Position numbers and translations under genes: made by a program. From Tritrichomonas foetus (Eukaryota; Parabasalia; Tritrichomonadida; Tritrichomonadidae), in the NCBI GenBank assembly GCA_001839685.1, contig MLAK01000830.1, forward strand, positions 1-57,542: a DNA stretch of 57,542 bases, in the 5' to 3' direction. The notes beneath the pieces are model-generated. The model worked only from the letters and a program-made list of their open reading frames with translations, made no database searches and was not told the DNA's origin. Shown in pieces: positions 19,587-28,233 of this stretch. How positions within the stretch are numbered: position 1 is the stretch's first letter; each line of letters begins with the position of its first letter.

Positions 19587-21362
19587 ATGCAAGAAAGGAT
19601 TTCTCAACTTCAAATCGATATAAACAGACTTGTATACAATAATTTATTATATGAAAACAAATACGAAAAAATTTTTCAAGGTTTTGACAATCAATCTCAA
19701 ACCAAGCTGATTCTCCATTTTCAATCATACAAAGCATACAAATCCTCAGATTTATATGAATTTTCTAAATCATTGATAGCACTTTTCTTTCTCCAAAGCA
19801 AAAATAATTTGGATTTTATAAATAATCTGAATATACTTCCTATTTTTGGATTTTCATCTGACCAAAAGAATTTTATTATTGCATATGAACAAACTTTTGA
19901 TAATATTTCGCTCCTGGACATGAATACTTTGACAAATACATTAATGAAAAAAGATTTGATAAATTCTGTTGCAAAATGCATACAATTTTTACATTCTAAT
20001 CATATATACCATCTGAACATTCGTACTACCTCAATTCTCGTTTCCCAAACAGAAAACAAGCCAAAATTTTTGATTTCTTTCATTTCACCATTTCCATCTG
20101 TTGATCTTGAAGAGAGTGATGGATATTTTCCATTCTGTGATCTTCCTTATGAATCAATTGACATGTTTATGTTTGGGCTTTTTATTCTTCAAATTTCACA
20201 AAATCAAACCCTGAAAAACGTAATTTTAGATTTTTGGTGTCTTCTTCATGAGAAAAAAGATGAAAATGATGAAAGTGATCAAGAATTACAGAATTTGATT
20301 AAATTAGGAAAACTTTGTACTTCTACCAATTCACAGAAAAGGCCAACATTTGATTATATTTTAGAGGTTTTGAAAATTGAACCAATTTCATCAGAATTCC
20401 ATGAAACTAACTTTAATGAAGAAACATTTCATCAAATTATTGAAACAAACAATTCTCCATTTTTCATTCTTCTTCGATGCCATTATTTGCTTTCCACCAA
20501 TCAAAAGGTTGAAGCTTCAAAAATTTATGAAAGTTTGCTTGATAATTGCATTGCTTTAAATAACCTTGGAATTTATTATTTTGCAACAGATAAAGCCAAA
20601 TCATTCGAATATTTCAAAAAAGCATCTGATGATGGCTATTTTCTCGCTGAAATAAACTTCGGAATCCTTATTATTCGTGGAAGTTTTCATTGTTTTGAAA
20701 AATCAGAGTTTGGTATCGACCGAATGAAGGGCTTCAAATATGTTAAAGATGCAGCACTTCAAGGCTCAGTTGATGGAATTACAAAATACACTTTTGATTT
20801 ATATGAGTTCTTAGAAGATCAAGATTGTATGGAAATTATAGAAAAAGCCTCTTATAAAATGCACAAAAAGATAACATATGATTATTATAAAGAATATCTC
20901 ACATCAGGTGAATTTGAAGTAAAATCTGATTTTACCAGAAGGATGGAAGTAGCGATCGACTATGAACAACCAAAATTCTTGAATACAGCAGGAGTAATAG
21001 AATCGAAAAAAGGGAATTATGTTCAAGGAACTGTTTATTTCAAAAAGGCTGCTGAATTAGGTCTTCGTGAAGCTCAATATAATTACGCTGTTGCACTTTT
21101 ACTAGGACAAGGGTGCCAGCGAAATGTTAGTGAAGCAGCCAAATGGATGGAAAAGTCATCACAGGCCAAATACATAGATGGAATGTTCGCATATGCAATG
21201 ATGCTGGAAAAAGGTGTCGGTGTGAAGGAAAATAAGCTTTTGGCAAACACTCTTTGCAATTCGGCTTCAAATGAAAGAATAAAATATATCAAAAGACATG
21301 AAAAAAGCGATACGAAATATGATGAAATCATTGATGTAATCCAAAAAATCAGCGAAGAATGA
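19587..21362 (+). CDS. Pseudokinase with Sel1-like repeats
   Basis: 591 aa. Residues about 30-270 follow the outline of a protein kinase, but key residues are lost. The catalytic-loop position reads HLNIRTTSILV (H142-L-N144) instead of HRDLKxxNILL, and the expected DFG is not visible (KFLISFISPF in its place). From about residue 290 come Sel1/TPR-like repeats. The clearest are NNLGIYYFATDKAKSFEYFK, AAELGLREAQYNYAVALLLG and GMFAYAMMLEKGVGV. Family knowledge: Sel1 repeats are protein-binding scaffolds. A catalytically dead kinase fused to a scaffold suggests a signalling adaptor, which is inferred. Kinase-Sel1 fusions occur as families in trichomonads, so the degeneration may be shared. Confidence 0.8.
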   Translation: MQERISQLQIDINRLVYNNLLYENKYEKIFQGFDNQSQTKLILHFQSYKAYKSSDLYEFSKSLIALFFLQSKNNLDFINNLNILPIFGFSSDQKNFIIAYEQTFDNISLLDMNTLTNTLMKKDLINSVAKCIQFLHSNHIYHLNIRTTSILVSQTENKPKFLISFISPFPSVDLEESDGYFPFCDLPYESIDMFMFGLFILQISQNQTLKNVILDFWCLLHEKKDENDESDQELQNLIKLGKLCTSTNSQKRPTFDYILEVLKIEPISSEFHETNFNEETFHQIIETNNSPFFILLRCHYLLSTNQKVEASKIYESLLDNCIALNNLGIYYFATDKAKSFEYFKKASDDGYFLAEINFGILIIRGSFHCFEKSEFGIDRMKGFKYVKDAALQGSVDGITKYTFDLYEFLEDQDCMEIIEKASYKMHKKITYDYYKEYLTSGEFEVKSDFTRRMEVAIDYEQPKFLNTAGVIESKKGNYVQGTVYFKKAAELGLREAQYNYAVALLLGQGCQRNVSEAAKWMEKSSQAKYIDGMFAYAMMLEKGVGVKENKLLANTLCNSASNERIKYIKRHEKSDTKYDEIIDVIQKISEE

Positions 21363-21663
21363 AACTAATACAATCATTTGATTTTTCCTACATAACGAAA
21401 GACACTACATTATTCTATCCATCAACAAGTTTCTCACTTCCATTTTTGTCCATAAAGGTGTTCCTTAGATGAACCCATATTATATTGTAAATACTGTTTT
21501 GTGACAAAGCCTTTGTTACAATTAAATATATTCTTGTGATACAGAATTATTTTCAAGTAATTTTCTCTTTACAATTTACATTTTTGACAATTATTTATAA
21601 GGAATAAACAAAATATTATAATAGAAATAAATATATCGCAATTTAAATTTACAAACAAGTTAT
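21363..21663. other. Convergent 3' intergenic region
   Basis: About 300 bases between two gene ends. It is AT-rich with several TAAA-like motifs suitable for polyadenylation. Nothing else was seen. Confidence 0.4.
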
Positions 21664-22284
21664 TCAATCAACAGATTCTGGTGTTTTTGCAGGCGATGTT
21701 GCCATTCTTGTCTTTGCGCGTGGTCTGCAATAATTTGGTGCATCTTTTTCGTTCGTAAATTCAATCACTTCACTGCGGTAATGACGCATATGATTTGCAC
21801 CATTCGAGTGATGGTTATAGCTGGAATTATAGCCGCTGTTTCCTCCAGATTGACCACTTGAAGAAAGAACCGGCAAACTGGCCCTTTGAGGAGTTTTTGA
21901 GATTGGCGGTAATTTTTTATATAACGTTTCATCTTCAATCGTGATTGCCATCCAGTCCTCGTAAGCACGTGGCTTGACTGGGATGACTGGATAAACCGGA
22001 TTGTCATTGTAAAGCGATTCAACGGCGTTTTTTCCGATTTCCGATCTTCCCTTTTCCACTTTTTTGATCAGGTTGGCATTGTCTCGTCCTGCCTGGCGAA
22101 CTCGAGCGAGCATCTGAGATTGCCTCTGCCCACGAAGCTGGATTCTGGGGACTGGAAGCGGTCGCGTGGCGTCGACTACACATTTCGCATCAGAAACATT
22201 TGAACGATGGATGTTATAAATACGTCGCTGGTCGTCAATTTCGAGGTAGTGAGATTGAACTGGTTTCATTCGATGATTAAACAT
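21664..22284 (-). CDS. CFAP97/Hemingway-like protein
   Basis: 206 aa. The N-terminal third matches by eye the CFAP97 (KIAA1430/Hemingway) pattern: a His-containing start, then VVDATRPLPVPRIQLRGQRQ, then a basic helix holding RDNANLIKKVEKGRSEIG. Compare the family's VD..P...hl..n.kk.q..e...I.rdN..Ll.km. A second short conserved-looking block is YEDWMAITIEDETLYKKLPP. The rest is Ser/Gly/Asn-rich and probably disordered. Family knowledge: CFAP97 members are linked to cilia and flagella, which suits a flagellate. A second ATG at residue 6 is an alternative start. The family call is moderate. Confidence 0.62.
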   Translation of the reverse strand: MFNHRMKPVQSHYLEIDDQRRIYNIHRSNVSDAKCVVDATRPLPVPRIQLRGQRQSQMLARVRQAGRDNANLIKKVEKGRSEIGKNAVESLYNDNPVYPVIPVKPRAYEDWMAITIEDETLYKKLPPISKTPQRASLPVLSSSGQSGGNSGYNSSYNHHSNGANHMRHYRSEVIEFTNEKDAPNYCRPRAKTRMATSPAKTPESVD

Positions 22285-22978
22285 TTTTTCGAGAAGGAGA
22301 AGTTTCGTTAGTTGTGGTTCGACTTTTTATAAGGACGCTCTCAAAATTCTGTATGAATGAGAACTTTTTAAAGATAGAGATTCCTTAAAAAGTTGATTGT
22401 ATCAACGGTATTAGAAAATCTGATTTGTAAATTATTGATTTTTCTAATTAGTTAATGCATTTTATCGATTTTAAATATCAATTTATGATTTATAAGGTTA
22501 TTGTGTGCAATATTATTGGTTTGAGTGACATAATAAATTTGTCAAAGAGAGATAAATTGCAATTCATACTTTTGATTCTTTTTTTGAAATTTCAATGATT
22601 ATTTGAAATATTTCATTGAATTTTTCAATTGATTATTTCTCTTCATTTCATCTCGCGAGCATTAGTTGCCATCGAAAAATTGATATGGAGAAAAATATCG
22701 CATATGACTTGCTGTGGCCAGTTTTATTACGAGGATTTTTTTTCCGCTGCCCACAAAATTTTTTTTTTGTGGTCACAACCAAAAACTACTGGCCCTTGCG
22801 AGTCTTATAAATCGCATTAACATCAGCTATTCGAAAGCCTAAAGTCTTAGTTTTCAAAAGGTAAAAAATCAATCTTGGGAATTCGTGATTTTTTTATTAG
22901 TTAACCATATAACTCTTAACTAGATTTTGAATATCGATCATCTTTGAAAAAGTGTTGTCAATTCAAAACAATTCGGCA
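22285..22978. other. Divergent intergenic region with a possible structured RNA
   Basis: About 690 bases between a minus-strand and a plus-strand gene. Most is AT-rich. The section 22652-22802 is distinctly richer in GC and forms nested inverted repeats (listed separately). An ATATCGAT site lies at about 22931, roughly 45 nt before the next ATG, like those upstream of importin-beta. Confidence 0.5.
22652..22802 (+). ncRNA. Candidate structured non-coding RNA
   Basis: Three nested stems are visible. CTCGC (22652-22656) can pair with GCGAG (22798-22802). GGCCAGTTTT (22716-22725) can pair with AAAAC plus TGGCC (22782-22794), leaving a 3-base bulge. Inside, CCACAAAA (22751-22758) can pair with TTTTGTGG (22765-22772) around a T6 loop. 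The island is richer in GC than its flanks and contains no credible protein frame. It does not match the snRNA, SRP, RNase P or tRNA motifs I checked. Which strand would be transcribed is a guess. Confidence 0.3.
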
Positions 22979-23273
22979 ATGAGTGATGATGATGAATCGT
23001 CAGCAGCTGGATTAATACCCGGATACAATCCATATATTGCCGATGTTTCTATTTCCAAAGTCTCAACGCCATTCCCAAAACAAAACCAACCAATTTTGTC
23101 GCCAAACGAATTATTACGAAAGAAAAAAAAAATTAAGCAAATATATCAATGCTCGCTCATTCAATCCGCCGCTCTCGCTTAGTGATTATTGCATCATAGC
23201 TAAAGATCGCTGGAACCAAGACGAAGATTTCGCTGAGGAAGAGAAATGTTGTGACCATTGCGAAGTTGCATAA
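22979..23273 (+). pseudogene. Small gene broken, or slipping, at an A10 run
   Basis: From the ATG at 22979 the frame starts MSDDDESSAAGLIPGYNPY and runs protein-like to LSPNELLRKKK, reaching ten As at 23123-23132. There the sensible reading moves to the next frame, which continues with NARSFNPPLSLSDYCIIAKD and an acidic stretch, and ends CCDHCEVA at 23273. One A fewer would give a single protein of about 97 aa. The composition on both sides looks coding. Possible causes are a sequencing error in the homopolymer, a real mutation, or transcriptional slippage. I recognise no family; a CCxxC ending could bind metal. Confidence 0.55.
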
Positions 23274-23724
23274 TATTTTCATTGTGCAATTAAATTTTAT
23301 GAGTTGTGTGAATAAAATTTGTTTCTAGTTATATCTTTTTATATTTCTTTCTTTTTTTTTAAAAAAAAATTGTTAATGTTTTTCTTTCTTGTTGTGATTA
23401 TTACTTTAGTTACGACCAAACTTGTATTCTGTTAGTTATAAGTTTTATAAACCTACTAAATGCATTTTATCAGTAAAACCATATACATTCAACTATTTTG
23501 AGATTTATGTTTTTCATGATTGCAGCAATAACCAATTTCACTAATGATTTCGAATCAAATTGCGTTTATACACATAATTGTTTCATTATATTGCAAAGAT
23601 TTAGACCTTGATGTGATGTTTGGTCTAAAATTAAACCAAAAAAATTAAAATAAAATTGAAGATTTAAAATTTTATTTAAAAAACAGTATATAAAGAAACA
23701 AAGAAATTGAATTATTGTTTTGAT
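23274..23724. other. Convergent 3' intergenic region
   Basis: About 450 bases between the frameshifted small gene and the mannosyltransferase gene. It contains a T9A9 palindromic run at 23352-23369 and otherwise plain AT-rich sequence. Confidence 0.4.
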
Positions 23725-25266
23725 TCAAGACCATCCATCACGCCACATTCTCTTCTCAAATTGGTAGAAACTCAATTCTTCCCCAAAAACAATTGGTGAC
23801 CATTCAACATATCCCAAGTAAGCAATTGACACATAAACAACCATAATGAATCCTTTCACGTAGCTGTTTAGCATCATATCCATTGAGATTCCGAAACAAG
23901 CAACTCCACAAATTAATGGGAGAAGGTAATTACTTGCAGGTTCATCGTCCTCCCCGAAAAGAAATGACAAATAAGTAAATAAATACGTGACTACAAAAGT
24001 TGCTGACCGGAAGTATTTTCGATTCCGTGTATAAAATATCGCTAAAAAAACACCACATGCAGCGAAAATGTAAACGAAGAAGTTTCCTATAAAAATAATG
24101 TGCCGTAAAGTACCTTCCCATAAAGCAGGATCGAGTTTCCGCATAAATATCCAATTCGATGGTCCAGGGAATGAAGGAGAGTGATTATCCATGAGTTTAT
24201 TTTCATGCGTTGCTTTTCTAACAAATGAAGGAAGACTTAAAAGTAAACGAAATGTATTAAATGGAGACAAATTTGAGATTTTTATTGAATTATGAAGTTT
24301 GTCTGCTGTTTGAGCTTCTTTTGAATGGAAATTGTACCAATTTTTATTCAATTCCTGGCTATTTTGAAGAAAAGATAAGTATAAAATCCATATGGAAATA
24401 TGAACAACAATAGTTGGTATAGTTAAGATAGTGAATCTTTTAAGAGTAGCTTTGAAAAAAGCTTTATTTAACTTACAATCAAATTCAATAAATAAATAAA
24501 TAATTTCGTGGAAAAATAAAACAAATAATAGTGAATAGGCTGTAGTTTTCACAGAAACAGCAAATCCAATCGATAATGAAGTGAATAACATATGTTTTTT
24601 CCACTTTTGGTTATTCCGGAAAAGACTAAACCAATGTGTCATAAAGCAAAGTGACAAAGTTGAAAAGAAACTAAAAAAACTATTGGGATTGGCAAACCTG
24701 CCATCACAAATAAGTGATGTGTCAAATATGAGCATGGTTGCAGACATGAAAGAAGCAATCCGATTAAATGAAGCAAATCTCATTGCAATATAAAGAAGAG
24801 TTGGAACAAATGAAGAAAACAAACACATTAAAACCCTGAAAGAAATATAATTTCCATCAATAAAATTATCATTTTCGAAATTGGATTGGTTTTGCGGTAC
24901 TTTTTCATCAGAATTTGGAACGTGGAAATAAATGTTTGAAACATTGAAATCAGACAAAGCACCAAATAAAGCAATAATTAGTGAACTTAATGGATGATGC
25001 CTTTTTTCTGGATAAAAGTCATTCAATTCTTGATAAAAATCATTTTTTTGTGAAAAAAAGACTTTATTCATGTAATTTATTTCATATGCAACAGGTTCTT
25101 GTGGATTGAAAATGAGCCAAAATCTGGTGAAAAATGATAAAAAAAGAAGAATTAAAATTGTTGACAGATCGAAATAATTCAAAGAAACAGGTGAGGGTTT
25201 GTCGCGAAAATATGGAACTACTGTAAAAGCGAAGAAATGTTCAAGTTTCTTCACAACTAGATTCAT
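23725..25266 (-). CDS. PMT-family (GT39) protein O-mannosyltransferase-like membrane protein
   Basis: 513 aa with about nine to eleven hydrophobic helices. An N-terminal lumenal loop (about residues 50-95) matches the PMT outline: RFWLIFNPQEPVAYEINYMN, then RHHPLSSLIIALFG in place of the HPPLGK motif. Further on is LIFDTSLICDGRFANPNSFF, as in PMT LxLDxxLxxxSR. Family knowledge: PMTs move mannose from dolichyl-phosphate-mannose to Ser/Thr in the ER. No MIR domain loop is present, so it is shorter than fungal PMTs (about 750-900 aa). The usual lumenal Asp-Glu pair appears as Tyr-Glu, so activity or substrate may differ. The family call is good; the reaction is uncertain. Confidence 0.8.
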   Translation of the reverse strand: MNLVVKKLEHFFAFTVVPYFRDKPSPVSLNYFDLSTILILLFLSFFTRFWLIFNPQEPVAYEINYMNKVFFSQKNDFYQELNDFYPEKRHHPLSSLIIALFGALSDFNVSNIYFHVPNSDEKVPQNQSNFENDNFIDGNYISFRVLMCLFSSFVPTLLYIAMRFASFNRIASFMSATMLIFDTSLICDGRFANPNSFFSFFSTLSLCFMTHWFSLFRNNQKWKKHMLFTSLSIGFAVSVKTTAYSLLFVLFFHEIIYLFIEFDCKLNKAFFKATLKRFTILTIPTIVVHISIWILYLSFLQNSQELNKNWYNFHSKEAQTADKLHNSIKISNLSPFNTFRLLLSLPSFVRKATHENKLMDNHSPSFPGPSNWIFMRKLDPALWEGTLRHIIFIGNFFVYIFAACGVFLAIFYTRNRKYFRSATFVVTYLFTYLSFLFGEDDEPASNYLLPLICGVACFGISMDMMLNSYVKGFIMVVYVSIAYLGYVEWSPIVFGEELSFYQFEKRMWRDGWS

Positions 25267-25425
25267 TCTGGTATTTTCAAATCACATGTCTCTATTCTAA
25301 TGGTATTTAGTTATAGAAAAAGTTGATAAATGGAGCTTCAGAATGGTAAAAATATTTCTAAAACTCTGTTCAGTAATTAGCCATATATTTCACCTTACTA
25401 AAATGGTTGTACCTTTATTTAAAAA

Positions 25426-27852
25426 ATGAATTCTTTCGATTGTATGCTTCCTCAGTTTACTTTCCAATCATTCACACAAACCGCAGTAATACCGAACTTT
25501 ACTTTTTACATCGACAAAAAAACATATCATTGTCACACTTTATTAATTTGTTCAATATCAAATGTGATCAAATCGCAGCTCTCTACCGAAAAACCCGCTT
25601 ACGAATTCCGATTTAGAGATATTAAAGATCCACATTTATATTTCAAAGTCTTTATATCTCTGCTTAACGGCGAATCGCAAAATATTGATTCATCGAACAG
25701 CTTCTTTTTGAACTATGTCGCAAACCAGTTGGATATAAAGGATCTCATGGCAGCAACTTTCCCATACGTTAATGTTCAAATTACGACAAATAATGTTTTT
25801 GATATATTATCGAAAAATGCAGAATGTAACATTAAATGCCAAAATGTCCTATCATTTATCTATCAAAATTGGCGAACCTTTGAAAATGACGAGCGGATTT
25901 TCAATTTATCATTGGATTCGCTAAAATTCATTTTCGGCGGAAGTGGGTTCAAACCGAGTTCCCGGGATTGGCTCTTCACATTTGTGGCAAAACTTGTCGA
26001 AGTGAGAGGGAAAGAGTTTTCGGAATTGTATCTTTATTGCAATTTTCCTGACATTTCGAGTCATCAAATGATAAACATTATTGGGGAGCTTGCTTTAGAT
26101 ACTATTTCGATTGACTTTTTGAATGCTGTTGAAGCCAGATTTATAAAGGAAGTTGAAAGAGAAGATTCGTCAAACGAATGCGATGAATACGAAGAAGAAG
26201 AAGACAATGATGACGAAATTAATCATGATTTCGATCTAAACAATGAAATGATGTTCCAACAACAAGTTAATCTTAATCAAAATCTAACTTTTACTGATCA
26301 ACAACAAGTTAATCTTAATCAAAATTCATATTTCAATCAACAAAATTCGCAGTTTGGACAGCCAGCACAATTTAATGGATTACAAATGAGCCAAATTAAT
26401 TCAATAAATCAAGGGTTTCCATCAATTTATCAAAGCGAGCAAATTAATCAAAGTTTCGAATATTCACAATTAGGCCAAGTAAACAATCAATTAAATAATT
26501 CCAGTTTTCCATCAATCACTCAAATGAACCAGATGAATCAAAGTTTCCCTTCAGTCACACAAATTAATAATTCACCAATAAACAGCTCGATAAACAGCCC
26601 AATAAATAATCAATTAAATACTCAGCTTAACCAAATGAATAATACTCAAATGAATCCGAATTTTTCAATTAATGATCAAATGAATCCGAATTTTTCAATT
26701 AATGATCAAATGAATCCGAATTTTTCAATTAATGATCAAATGAATATAGATATGTATCAGCAAAGTTTTCCAACAATTTTAGGAAATCAAACACAACAAC
26801 AAAATCCAATTCAAAGACCTTTTTCTACACAACCAACAATGACAAATAGCAATAGCAATAGCTTGATTTCAAATCACACACAAGAGGGTGTAATGCAGTT
26901 TTATAAAGGACCCAATTCAATTGGAGAATCCCCAAAATCATTCCAGCATATTCAACAACAAGAACTTCAACAACAGCACCAACAAAATTCATTTCAAACA
27001 AAAGATATTTCTCCAAATTCACCTCCAACATCCCAAAATTCATCTTCACTAAGCAGAACTAATTCTCAACCCCAATCCCAGTCTCAATCCCCACCACAAT
27101 CTCAATCACAACTAACACAACAATCATCTATCCACATATCAAACACACCCAACACCAATTCCAATTCTTATAAGCAGCAATTTCCAAATTCATCAAATAA
27201 TAATTATAAACAATTTCGACCATATAAAAGTTCTTCTTATCAAAATGATACAGATTTATTGTCAAAGGTGCATGTACTTCCATATAAAGACAAAAGAGAT
27301 GAATTCAAAGGAATCTTCAGTTATTTCAAGTCAGAAACCAATCAACATTCAAGTTTATTTAAGAAATACGTAGACGTCGACTGCGGTGGAGATAATAATG
27401 GATCAAAAGTTTATAATTTATTTAATTATCATGATATTTGGACATATCATTGGAACACATTTTCAATGACTGAAGGTTCTCTATTGAAAAATGCTTGGTT
27501 AACTATCCGTTTTCCTTATCATAAACTCACACTCACAAATTATACATTTGCTTCAACTAATATCGTAAAAGGTGCCACACACCGCGGTTTACAACCAAAA
27601 AGTTGGACAATTGAAGCTTCAGATGATATGAAAAACTGGATTTTGATTTCAAAAGTAATTGGAACAACAGAGCTGAGCGATTCTAAAGATATCGCCACTT
27701 TTTCAACTGATATCAAAAACTCTTCTTCTTCATTTTCTTGCTTTAGAATTAAATTGATTGAAAATGGAGCAAAACCAATCAAAAAATTCGCGAATCAACT
27801 GAAATTAAACGCCATTGAGTTTTATGGAACACTCACTCCAATAAATTCATGA
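25426..27852 (+). CDS. BTB-like protein with Gln/Asn-rich linker and C-terminal F5/8-type (discoidin-like) domain
   Basis: 808 aa. Residues about 15-105 resemble a BTB/POZ domain (NFTFYIDKKTYHCHTLLICS), followed by a BACK-like helical region (110-240). An acidic stretch (about 245-270) leads into a linker of some 370 residues very rich in Gln, Asn and Ser, with three perfect copies of a ten-residue unit. Residues about 625-805 are a beta-rich F5/8 type C-like domain, with an early YVDVDCGGDNNGSKVYNLF, then WLTIRFPYHKLTLTNYTFAS, then PKSWTIEASDDMKNWILISK. Trichomonads have many such BTB-like/F5-8 proteins. A scaffold or ubiquitin-ligase adaptor role is inferred from BTB. The Q/N linker looks prion-like. 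Confidence 0.82.
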   Translation: MNSFDCMLPQFTFQSFTQTAVIPNFTFYIDKKTYHCHTLLICSISNVIKSQLSTEKPAYEFRFRDIKDPHLYFKVFISLLNGESQNIDSSNSFFLNYVANQLDIKDLMAATFPYVNVQITTNNVFDILSKNAECNIKCQNVLSFIYQNWRTFENDERIFNLSLDSLKFIFGGSGFKPSSRDWLFTFVAKLVEVRGKEFSELYLYCNFPDISSHQMINIIGELALDTISIDFLNAVEARFIKEVEREDSSNECDEYEEEEDNDDEINHDFDLNNEMMFQQQVNLNQNLTFTDQQQVNLNQNSYFNQQNSQFGQPAQFNGLQMSQINSINQGFPSIYQSEQINQSFEYSQLGQVNNQLNNSSFPSITQMNQMNQSFPSVTQINNSPINSSINSPINNQLNTQLNQMNNTQMNPNFSINDQMNPNFSINDQMNPNFSINDQMNIDMYQQSFPTILGNQTQQQNPIQRPFSTQPTMTNSNSNSLISNHTQEGVMQFYKGPNSIGESPKSFQHIQQQELQQQHQQNSFQTKDISPNSPPTSQNSSSLSRTNSQPQSQSQSPPQSQSQLTQQSSIHISNTPNTNSNSYKQQFPNSSNNNYKQFRPYKSSSYQNDTDLLSKVHVLPYKDKRDEFKGIFSYFKSETNQHSSLFKKYVDVDCGGDNNGSKVYNLFNYHDIWTYHWNTFSMTEGSLLKNAWLTIRFPYHKLTLTNYTFASTNIVKGATHRGLQPKSWTIEASDDMKNWILISKVIGTTELSDSKDIATFSTDIKNSSSSFSCFRIKLIENGAKPIKKFANQLKLNAIEFYGTLTPINS
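26650..26739 (+). repeat. 30-bp tandem repeat, three identical copies
   Basis: Units at 26650-26679, 26680-26709 and 26710-26739 are identical at DNA level, each coding MNPNFSINDQ. Identity at silent positions means recent duplication. A second duplication of about 24 bp, with CAACAAGTTAATCTTAATCA, lies upstream near 26261 and 26303. Confidence 0.95.
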
Positions 27853-28233
27853 ACAAAAGGATTCATTCATATATTTTTTTCTTACTTTATTAATTGCTTT
27901 AATATATAAATTTGTATTTTATAATATATAAAGAAATTCAATATAGTTTTTCAATAAAACTGCATTCGACGAACCTATTTTATATGTATTTTCATTTGTT
28001 ATTTTTCTTCATAATAAATATAATTTATAGATATTTATATATCGGCAAATATATTAATGAAACGAGATGAATTCCAAAGCGACTTGTTTTATGAGTATAA
28101 GGATTAGATTAATTTCATTCTAAAAACCAATATATATATAGATATAAATAAAAGAACGAATAAATATTACAAATTTACATAACAATTAAAAATAAACCGA
28201 ATGAAAAGAAACTTTTCACATAAAAAGTTTTTT
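27853..28233. other. Convergent 3' intergenic region
   Basis: About 380 bases with TATATA runs near 28131-28150 and several AATAAA/TAAA motifs. No coding frame or structured element was seen. Confidence 0.4.

Noticed and set aside
22616..22820. Two overlapping small plus-strand frames
   Set aside because: They cross the nested-stem island in different frames and look like chance.
23352..23369. T9A9 run as a terminator hairpin
   Set aside because: A simple homopolymer junction in AT-rich DNA; eukaryotic genes do not use such terminators for mRNA.
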